From positions 186,001 to 250,000 of the forward strand of contig NZ_JAJAVE010000003.1 in NCBI RefSeq assembly GCF_020532675.1: 64,000 nucleotides of DNA, written 5' to 3'. Origin of the DNA: Methylobacillus gramineus (lineage in GTDB: Bacteria > Pseudomonadota > Gammaproteobacteria > Burkholderiales > Methylophilaceae). Within the stretch, counting starts at the first letter, position 1. Every line of letters begins with the position of its first letter. Shown in pieces: positions 55,046 through 64,000 of the stretch. The notes under the pieces were generated by a model. That model saw nothing but the letters and a program-made list of their open reading frames with translations, had not been told where the DNA came from and made no database searches. The position numbers and the translations under genes are program-made.

Positions 55046-55149
55046 GTAAAATCAATTTTTTGCAGTTTATCACTTTTTAAAATGGCAATAGACTGTGTTT
55101 CAGCAACTCAAGACATGATGTCAAACCTACATATTGAGAAGGAGTGAGC

Positions 55150-55905
55150 ATGAGCAAGATCGCAATCATCACCGGCGGTAACCGCGGCCTGGGCAGGAAC
55201 ATGGCGCAGCATCTGGCAGCAAAAGGCATTGATGTCATCATCACTTATCGTGCAGGGCATGAGCAGGCACTAGAAGTAGTGGACGAGATCGAGAAACAGG
55301 GCAGAAAAGCCGCAGCACTGCAATTGGACGTAGGAGTGAGCGCAAGCTTCAGTGGATTTGCTGCCCAGGTTTCTGATCTGCTGCAACAGAAGTGGGCACG
55401 GCGCGATTTCGATTTCCTGGTCAATAATGCGGGTATGGGCGTGCATGCCGCGATTGCCGAGACAACAGAAGAACAGTTTGATGACTTGGTGAATGTGCAC
55501 TTCAAGGGGGTATTTTTCCTCACACAAAAACTATTGCCCTTGATCAAGGATGGCGGACGCATCCTGAATGTCTCAACCGGGCTGACACGTTTTGCCTTGC
55601 CGGGATTTGCAGCCTATGCCGCCATGAAGGGCGGTATTGAAGTGCTGACCAAGTATCTGGCAAAAGAATTGGGACCACGAGGCATTGCGGTCAATGTACT
55701 GGCCCCTGGGGCAATTGAAACCGATTTTGGTGGTGGTGCCGTACGGGACAATGCTGATCTGAATAATTTTGTTGCCAGCCAGACGGCGCTGGGACGGGTT
55801 GGCCTGCCCGATGATATCGGTGGCGTGGTGGCATCGCTGCTGGCCGATGAGAATCGCTGGCTGAATGCCCAGCGCATAGAAGCTTCTGGCGGTATGTTCA
55901 TCTGA
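55150..55905 (+). CDS. short-chain dehydrogenase/reductase
   Basis: 251 residues. TGGNRGLGRNMA cofactor loop (7-18), NNAGMGVHAA, catalytic Ser in VSTGLTRF, and YAAMK (Tyr/Lys). Arg after TGGN and the R-A segment suggest NADP(H). Start: ATG 55150 with AAGGAG 5 bases before. Substrate unknown. Confidence 0.93.
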   Translation: MSKIAIITGGNRGLGRNMAQHLAAKGIDVIITYRAGHEQALEVVDEIEKQGRKAAALQLDVGVSASFSGFAAQVSDLLQQKWARRDFDFLVNNAGMGVHAAIAETTEEQFDDLVNVHFKGVFFLTQKLLPLIKDGGRILNVSTGLTRFALPGFAAYAAMKGGIEVLTKYLAKELGPRGIAVNVLAPGAIETDFGGGAVRDNADLNNFVASQTALGRVGLPDDIGGVVASLLADENRWLNAQRIEASGGMFI

Positions 55906-55960
55906 GTGAGCCAGGACTTATGAATATGCTTATCAGCTGGAATGCTGCTGCAATTGCTTG

Positions 55961-55989
55961 TTGAGAGAGGCGCGTAAATTCTCTCTCAA
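55961..55989. terminator. terminator hairpin between SDR and oxyR
   Basis: 9-bp stem TTGAGAGAG / CTCTCTCAA with an 11-base loop; its right arm covers the oxyR stop codon, so it serves convergent transcripts. No long T-run. Confidence 0.5.
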
Positions 55990-56861
55990 GCCAACGGTTT
56001 ATAAGCGAGCAGCACGGCCAGTTGCTCGAATAACTTCTTGCGCGGATGATTCTTGCGCCAGACCATCGCAATGGTGCGGCTGGGTTGTTGCTTGATATCG
56101 ATATAGCAGATATCGCTGTCGTCTGGTTGAATCGCAACCGAAGGCATCAGTGTAATGCCAACGCCATTCTTGACCATGAAGCGGAGGGTTTCCAGGCTGG
56201 AAGCACGAAAATCATCCTCGATAAATCGGGACGGGTTGCATAGCTTGAGTGCCTGGTCGCGCAGGCAGTGGCCTTCATCAAGCAAGAGCAGGTTTTCCCG
56301 GTCTACCGAGTTGAGATCCACCTCTTTCAATGTAGCTAACGGGTGGTCAGGACAGACGGCGAGGGTGAACGGATCCTCGAACAACACGCGGGACTCCAGT
56401 TCGGGGTGGTCTACCGGCAAGGCGAGCAAAGCCGCATCCAGCTTCATCCCCAGCAGCAGATCCATCAAGGCGCTGGTTTTCTCTTCAATCAGCAGCATTT
56501 TCATGTCGGGAAAATGCTGCTTGATGCGAAATACATATTCCGGCAATACATAGCTGGCCACCGAGGGAAAAGCCCCCAGCGATAACTTGGTGCTTTGAGG
56601 GCTTTGTGCCTGTGCGGCTATCTGGCGGATATGCTCCACATTGTCCATCACCTGGCGCGCCACTTGTACGATTTGCTGACCGAGATCGGTCACGCTGACC
56701 TGATTTTTCTCCCGGACAAAGATCGGCACGTTTAGGTAATCCTCCAGTTTCTTGATCTGGGTACTCAAGGTGGATTGGCAGATAGCACAATGGTTGGCTG
56801 CCTGGCTGAAGTTCTTGTGGTCAGCGACCGCTATCAAGTAATTCAAGTCTCTCAAGTTCAT
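55986..56861 (-). CDS. oxyR: hydrogen peroxide-responsive regulator OxyR
   Basis: 291 residues. LysR helix-turn-helix at the N terminus (NFSQAANHCAICQSTLSTQI) and redox-active Cys199 and Cys208 in GHCLRDQALKLC, at exactly the positions of E. coli OxyR. Start ATG 56861 with AAAGG 7 bases before; the open frame to 56957 would add 32 basic residues and is unlikely. It is divergent from the small exported protein and katG, its probable targets. Confidence 0.95.
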   Translation of the reverse strand: MNLRDLNYLIAVADHKNFSQAANHCAICQSTLSTQIKKLEDYLNVPIFVREKNQVSVTDLGQQIVQVARQVMDNVEHIRQIAAQAQSPQSTKLSLGAFPSVASYVLPEYVFRIKQHFPDMKMLLIEEKTSALMDLLLGMKLDAALLALPVDHPELESRVLFEDPFTLAVCPDHPLATLKEVDLNSVDRENLLLLDEGHCLRDQALKLCNPSRFIEDDFRASSLETLRFMVKNGVGITLMPSVAIQPDDSDICYIDIKQQPSRTIAMVWRKNHPRKKLFEQLAVLLAYKPLA

Positions 56862-57195
56862 TTTCTTACCTTTGCGGGTTGTGCGGATGCCAAGGCCAGG
56901 CACGACAAAAATCCGTGTTGGCTTTGGGTCTTTCTTAAGCGCACGCCCATGCTTCACTCCACTCCATAGTCTTTACGCGACAACCTCAATCTCATTAGCC
57001 GCTTTTTTGCCCCCATTTTAACGATATGGTTTTTTCTTGATCATTGATTTTGCCTATAGGGGTATTGAGGAAATGAATTTCACCAGCTAGCCGGAAAACA
57101 CTTTAATGACCTCACTCCCCGAGACAAGCCTGATTCTAGGTGAGAAGCGGGGGAAAGCAGATCAGTGAAATCATTAATTTACCAAGGAGATAGTC
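56862..57195. other. divergent oxyR / katG promoter region
   Basis: 334 bases with no convincing gene. It holds the promoters of oxyR (minus) and of the small exported gene plus katG (plus). One OxyR half-site candidate is listed separately; a full four-repeat OxyR site was not found by eye. Confidence 0.6.
57043..57057. promoter_or_regulatory. candidate OxyR half-site
   Basis: ATTG-ATTTTGC-CTAT matches the ATAG-N7-CTAT half-site in 7 of 8 defined bases. The adjoining half-site is not evident. Confidence 0.3.
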
Positions 57196-59807
<2,612 letters not shown>

Positions 59808-59832
59808 TCAATCAAGCCGTCATGATGTAGCT

Positions 59833-59863
59833 GGGCTGGGTATCTCATTTGAGTATCCAGCCC
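59833..59863 (+). terminator. probable katG terminator
   Basis: Stem GGGCTGGGTA (59833-59842) with TATCCAGCCC (59854-59863), nine of ten pairs Watson-Crick, one wobble; only a short T-rich tail (TTATTG). Confidence 0.55.
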
Positions 59864-60032
59864 TTATTGCCAACCATCGTGGAGTGCGTAAAAGAGACGC
59901 AAGAAGTCTTAAAGGACATAAGCGGTGGCTTGATTTTAGCAAGGTGCCAGCGACACCCTCAATGCCATGAGGTTGCAGAAGTACATTTCTGAAGAATGGC
60001 ATCACGTCATGCTTGCCTACACCACATTTGTT

Positions 60033-61253
60033 CTACTGAATCGGATCTATTGATAGCGGTAACTTCAATGTGAAGGTGGAACCTTCGCCCTGTATGCTTT
60101 CTATCAATATCTGCCCTTGATGCGCCTCTGCCAGTTGTTGGGCAATATAAAGCCCCAGGCCCAGTCCTGCGGAGCCCTCGCTACCCTGACAACGTTCGAA
60201 TGCCAGGAATATCCGCGCCTGGTCCTCAGGGGAAATGCCCTGGCCTTGGTCACGCACGGCGATTTGAGCATGGTCATCTATGCGACGCAGTGTGACAGAA
60301 ATCGGTTTGCCATGGCCATAGCGCAAGGCATTGGTCAGAAGGTTGGCGATGATCTGTTCAATACGGAATTCGTCCCACATGCCTTGTGCTGCATCGAGTA
60401 TTTCCAGTGAAATTTTATAACCGGCAGCTTGGGCCTGTAGCTGAAAGTCCGTGACCAGCCTCTCCAGCAGTATGGTCATGTCAGTCTGGGTCGGACGTAT
60501 GGAGAGCTTGCCGCTGGAGATACGGGAAAGGTCCAGCATATCGTCAATCAGGCGGATCATATTGGTGATCTGCCGCCGGTCACGTTCTAGCATCTTGGGC
60601 AGTTGTTCTGGGTTGAATGCCGCCAGGTTGCCGCGTTCCAGTTGCAAGGAGCGTACCTGGACATCCAGGAACAAGGTGTTCAATGGTGTACGCAGTTCAT
60701 GAGCGACCATGGACATGAAATCGTCGCGGATGCGAACGGAGTTTTGCAGGTCTACCTGGGTTTTTTCCAGTTCCTTCAGCAGCACTTCCTGCTCTTTGCG
60801 ACTATGCTCAAGGGCGACGACCTGCCGCTGGGTTTCCCTGCGTTGCTGGTCGAGTGCAACAAATACATTCACCTTGCTTTTGACGGCGTTGATATCCAGC
60901 GGTTTATGCAGAAAGTCCACGGCACCGGTTTCATACCCACGGAATGCAAAGTTGAGTTCACTGGCGGCAGCCGTGACGAAGACAATCGGGATATGCCTGG
61001 TCTTGGCAGTGCCGCGCATCAATTCTGCCAACTCAAAACCATCCATGCCTGGCATCTGCACATCGAGGATAGCCAGCGCGAATTCGTGCTCCAGTAATAG
61101 CGATAAGGCCTCATCCCCGGAGCTGGCCTGATAAATGATGCGATCTTCACCCCGGATAATGGCTTCCAGTGCGCGCAGGTTTTCCTGCAAGTCATCGACG
61201 ATCAGTAGCTTGGTGGGCGTTGTCGTTTCTATAGGATGGTCTTTAATCAACAT
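60033..61253 (-). CDS. REC-histidine kinase (response regulator fused to kinase)
   Basis: 406 residues: receiver domain with Asp64 in LAILDVQMPGMDG, a coiled coil (135-175), HisKA with His185 in MVAHELRTPLN, and HATPase with NALRYGHGK and GLGLGLYIAQQL. No membrane helix, so cytoplasmic. It is the last gene of the CheR/CheB signalling operon and overlaps the CheB gene by 11 bases. Confidence 0.93.
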   Translation of the reverse strand: MLIKDHPIETTTPTKLLIVDDLQENLRALEAIIRGEDRIIYQASSGDEALSLLLEHEFALAILDVQMPGMDGFELAELMRGTAKTRHIPIVFVTAAASELNFAFRGYETGAVDFLHKPLDINAVKSKVNVFVALDQQRRETQRQVVALEHSRKEQEVLLKELEKTQVDLQNSVRIRDDFMSMVAHELRTPLNTLFLDVQVRSLQLERGNLAAFNPEQLPKMLERDRRQITNMIRLIDDMLDLSRISSGKLSIRPTQTDMTILLERLVTDFQLQAQAAGYKISLEILDAAQGMWDEFRIEQIIANLLTNALRYGHGKPISVTLRRIDDHAQIAVRDQGQGISPEDQARIFLAFERCQGSEGSAGLGLGLYIAQQLAEAHQGQILIESIQGEGSTFTLKLPLSIDPIQ

Positions 61254-61857
61254 GCTGGTGGTCCAATATCATTAGCAGGCGGTGAATGTCTGCCAGGTTG
61301 AGTATGAGGTCCGGGGTTTGTAGCTTGATGGCTTCTTGCGGCATATAGGCGACTTCAGCCTCTGCGGGATCCTGAATTACCGTGAGGCCGCCACTTTCCT
61401 TGATTTTCTGCATGCCCATCGCGCCGTCATGGCTGGCACCAGTAAGTAATATTCCCATCAGAGTGGGGCCATAAGCATCGGCGGCGGACTCCATCAGGAT
61501 ATCAATCGAGGGGCGCGAGAAATGCAGTGGTGGTTCACAGCTGATGGAAAAGCTCAGGCTGTGTTCAATCGACAGATGATAACCGGCACTGGCAAAGTAC
61601 AGCTTGCCTGGTACGATCGTTTCCTTATCCTCGGCTTCTTTGACCCGCATGGACATACGGTGCTGGAAGACGGTTGCCAGTCGGCTCTCACGCATTTCCT
61701 GCATATGCAGCAAGGCAATCAGGGGCAGGGGATAAGTGGCTGGCAGCCCGCTGAATAAACGCAACATGGCATCTACCCCGCCAGCGGACGCACCGATCAC
61801 CACCGCATGGATATTGCGATCTACCAGGTATGGTGCAAAAGCGGGCGATGGCATCAT
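61243..61857 (-). CDS. CheB-type methylesterase domain protein (no receiver)
   Basis: 204 residues. Catalytic Ser24 in VIGASAGGVDA, His51 in ALLHMQ and Asp144 in GASHDGAMG. The N-terminal receiver of classical CheB is absent. It removes methyl groups from glutamyl methyl esters or acts as amidase; no chemoreceptor in view. Overlaps CheR by 4 bases. Confidence 0.9.
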   Translation of the reverse strand: MMPSPAFAPYLVDRNIHAVVIGASAGGVDAMLRLFSGLPATYPLPLIALLHMQEMRESRLATVFQHRMSMRVKEAEDKETIVPGKLYFASAGYHLSIEHSLSFSISCEPPLHFSRPSIDILMESAADAYGPTLMGILLTGASHDGAMGMQKIKESGGLTVIQDPAEAEVAYMPQEAIKLQTPDLILNLADIHRLLMILDHQHVD

Positions 61858-62741
61858 AGTTTGCGGAATAGCCGATCACGTTTGCTGACAGGTTCAAAGT
61901 GGCTGCTGTAATCTGAAAAATCAATGCTTTCCTTGCTACCCAGGCCAAGGAATCCACGGTGGCACAAAGAGCTATGGAACAAGCCCAATGCCCGATCCTG
62001 CAATGTTCGGTTAAAGTAGATCAGTACGTTACGGCAGGAAATAAAATTGGTCTCAGAGAACACACTGTCAGTCGACAGGCTATGGTCAGCAAAGGTAATG
62101 TTTTCACATAGCGATTTATCGAACAGTGCAGCGTTATAGGCTGCGGTGTAATAGTCTGAGAATGCACCATGTCCGCCTGCTTCCTGATAGTTCTTGGTAT
62201 AGAGCTGCATGCGGTCGAGCGGGAACACGCCTTTTTTGGCTTTTTCCAGCGATTGTGGATTGATATCGGTCGCGTAAATGATGGAACGTTCCAGCAAGCC
62301 TTCTTCTTTGAGCAGGATAGCCATCGAGTAGACTTCCTCGCCGGTGCTGCAGCCAGCCACCCAGATTTTGAGCGAAGGGTAGGTACTGAGTATGGGGATT
62401 ACCTGGCTGCGCAGCGCGGCATAATAGGTCGGATCACGAAACATCTCGCTGACCGGGATGGTGAGAAATTGCAGCAGTTGCATGAACAGGTTGGCATCAT
62501 GCAGGATCCGCGCTTGTAGTTCTGATACTGATTGGCAATCCAATGCGCGCACCGCCTGAACCACACGGCGCTTTTGCGAGGCGCCGGAATAATCACGGAA
62601 GTCATAACTGTAGCGTAGATAAATCGCTTCCATCAGCAGGCGCAATTCGATGTCCAACGGACTCATGCGGGTTTCAGGCTGTCCGCCTGCAATCCCGCCG
62701 TTAGTGCTGAGGTCGACCTGATCCTGTTTTTTATCTGTCAT
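61854..62741 (-). CDS. CheR-type protein-glutamate methyltransferase
   Basis: 295 residues: N-terminal helical domain, then SAM-binding domain with VAGCSTGEEVYSMAILLKEE near 140 and the SCRNVLIYFNRTLQDRAL segment. It methylates glutamates of a receptor-like protein. Co-encoded with CheB and two kinases, 3 bases from the upstream kinase stop. Confidence 0.93.
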   Translation of the reverse strand: MTDKKQDQVDLSTNGGIAGGQPETRMSPLDIELRLLMEAIYLRYSYDFRDYSGASQKRRVVQAVRALDCQSVSELQARILHDANLFMQLLQFLTIPVSEMFRDPTYYAALRSQVIPILSTYPSLKIWVAGCSTGEEVYSMAILLKEEGLLERSIIYATDINPQSLEKAKKGVFPLDRMQLYTKNYQEAGGHGAFSDYYTAAYNAALFDKSLCENITFADHSLSTDSVFSETNFISCRNVLIYFNRTLQDRALGLFHSSLCHRGFLGLGSKESIDFSDYSSHFEPVSKRDRLFRKL

Positions 62742-62744
62742 GCC

Positions 62745-64000
62745 CTATTTCTCATAACCCAGATCGACGGGCATCCACACCCGTAACAATGAATGCAACC
62801 GTGTCAGATCAATCGGTTTGGCCAAATAGTCGCTCATGCCGGCTTTCAGGCATTGTTCCTGATCATCTTTCATGGCCTTGGCGGTAATGGCAATAATCGG
62901 CAAACGCTCGAAGCGGCTATCTGACCGGATGCGGCGTGTTGCTTCCAGTCCATCCATTTCCGGCATCATGACATCCATCAGCACCAGATCTATGCCTGGG
63001 GTATTGTCGAGTTTTGCAATCGCTTCCAGCCCATTGCGCGCCACTTCCACTATCATGCCTTTTTGCTCGAGCGCGCTGGTCAGGGCAAAGACATTACGTA
63101 CATCATCGTCCACCAGCAATATGCGCCGTCCATCAAAGATACGTTCGCGACTGCGTATGGTTTTCAGCATATGCTGGCGCTCGCTGGACAGTTCAGATTC
63201 CACCTTGTGCAGGAACAGGGTCACTTCGTCCAGCAGGCGCTCCGGTGAGCGCGCGCCCTTGATGATGATGGAGCGCGAGTATTTCAGCAACTCCGTTTCT
63301 TCCTCTCGGGTCAGGTTGCGACCGGTGTAGACAATCACGGGCGGGAAGGCACAGATTTTCTCGGTCGACATGCGTTTCAGCAGTTCGCTTCCCTGCATGT
63401 CCGGCAATTTGAGGTCTATGATCATGCAGTCAAAAATGGTGGAATGCAGCAGTTCCAGTGCCTGTTCGCCAAACTCAACGGCGACAATTTCAACATCGGC
63501 GTCAGAAATCAATTCATGCACGCTTTCCCGCTGGCGTGCATCATCTTCTACCAGCAGTACCCGTTTGATTTTCTGCGTCAGCTTTTCTTCCAGACGTGAA
63601 AATACTTTCTTCAATTCTTCCAGTGTTGCTGGTTTCAGCGCATAACCAATCGCCCCCAGGTGTAGTGCAGCTTCTGCATGATCTGCGGCTGACACTACAT
63701 GTACGGGGATATGCCGGGTATGCGCACTTTCCTTGAGTTGCTGCAACACGCTGAGGCCGGACTGATCTGGCAGGCGCATATCCAGCAGGATCGCCTGTGG
63801 CTGATAATGTGTAGCAAGATGCAAACCCTCTTCTGCAGTATGTGCCACCAGGCAGCGATACTGCATTTCGTGGGCCAGTTCGTACAGGATCCGCGAGAAC
63901 GCCACCTCATCTTCAATCACCAGGACTGTGCGCTCTGAGGCTGAAATTTGATCCCTGTCATCGGGGAATGCCGGACCGCTGAAAGTGGTTGCCTGGGGTT
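62745..64000 (-). CDS. hybrid histidine kinase, C-terminal part with three receiver domains (start outside window)
   Basis: 418 residues to the window edge, in frame throughout. Three receivers: TVLVIEDEVAFSRIL (Asp in LLDMRLPDQSG), RVLLVEDDARQRESV (Asp in IIDLKLPDMQG) and RILLVDDDVRNVFAL (Asp in LMDVMMPEMDG, with KPIDL). The kinase core lies upstream of the window. The frame has no stop to the edge, so the ATG/GTG at 63920 is not the true start. Confidence 0.9.
   Translation of the reverse strand, partial: PQATTFSGPAFPDDRDQISASERTVLVIEDEVAFSRILYELAHEMQYRCLVAHTAEEGLHLATHYQPQAILLDMRLPDQSGLSVLQQLKESAHTRHIPVHVVSAADHAEAALHLGAIGYALKPATLEELKKVFSRLEEKLTQKIKRVLLVEDDARQRESVHELISDADVEIVAVEFGEQALELLHSTIFDCMIIDLKLPDMQGSELLKRMSTEKICAFPPVIVYTGRNLTREEETELLKYSRSIIIKGARSPERLLDEVTLFLHKVESELSSERQHMLKTIRSRERIFDGRRILLVDDDVRNVFALTSALEQKGMIVEVARNGLEAIAKLDNTPGIDLVLMDVMMPEMDGLEATRRIRSDSRFERLPIIAITAKAMKDDQEQCLKAGMSDYLAKPIDLTRLHSLLRVWMPVDLGYEK

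Noticed and set aside
57110-57153. Possible pseudoknot: CTCAC/GTGAG interleaved with CCCCG/CGGGG before the small exported gene upstream of katG.
   Set aside because: Each stem is only 5 bp and could arise by chance; no ncRNA family matches.

Overview
The window reads as an ordinary chromosomal segment of a Gram-negative betaproteobacterium, most likely a methylotroph of the Methylophilaceae (Methylobacillus/Methylovorus type). The reasons are a free-standing pqqA (PQQ is the cofactor of methanol dehydrogenase), a 6-phosphogluconate dehydrogenase, an sps-frk-amylosucrase operon of the kind known from methylotrophs, many lipoproteins with lipoboxes, and an OxyR/KatG pair. Base composition looks even throughout. 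I saw no rRNA, tRNA, CRISPR array, insertion sequence, integrase or prophage gene. The species assignment is an inference from gene content.

Layout. 1-3382 (minus): operon for a SPINDLY-type O-GlcNAc-transferase-like protein, a DegT-type aminotransferase, an acyl carrier protein and a KAS III-like enzyme cut by the window edge; it looks like surface or protein glycosylation. 3699-6361 (plus): thiS, thiG, apaG, mltA. 6532-8752: DODA-type dioxygenase and DoxX divergent from a LysR regulator. 8814-12906 (minus): ArsR-type regulator, Aas and LplT (lysophospholipid salvage), an entericidin-like lipoprotein and pqqA. 13007-20969 (plus): 2OG-Fe(II) dioxygenase, a THI5-PAS-GAF-PAS-GGDEF-EAL protein, two small secreted proteins, a second diguanylate cyclase and a GNAT. 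21111-28844: VanZ, MFS and LysR genes, then a molybdenum hydroxylase with its XdhC and MobA-like maturation genes, then a NUDIX hydrolase. 28939-36738 (minus): ProQ, MscS, the sucrose operon (fructokinase, sucrose-phosphate synthase with a phosphatase domain, amylosucrase), and a DUF2235 hydrolase. 36873-42972: dienelactone hydrolase, a three-repeat PsiF protein, a 32-residue membrane ORF, a PbgA/YejM-like membrane sulfatase, Gnd and MerC. 43212-44812 (plus): three small exported proteins.

44809-52919 is the most notable block. It is a two-winged lipid-modification locus with two different CFA-type methyltransferases, two chalcone-isomerase-like proteins, an FAD-dependent oxidoreductase, DUF1365, DUF2878, DUF1295, a lipocalin and a TetR regulator, arranged around one divergent promoter region. 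52927-59807 holds ung, a second PsiF-like protein, a LysR/SDR pair, OxyR, a small repeat-containing secreted protein and a periplasmic KatG. 60033-64000 (minus) is a hybrid kinase-CheR-CheB-kinase signalling operon with no chemoreceptor in view.

Working together: the OxyR/KatG, lipid-modification, Aas/LplT and PbgA-like genes all concern envelope maintenance and oxidative stress. The two GGDEF proteins and the CheR/CheB operon give the segment a strong signalling component. Several regulator genes sit next to clear dyads that are reported as candidate operators.
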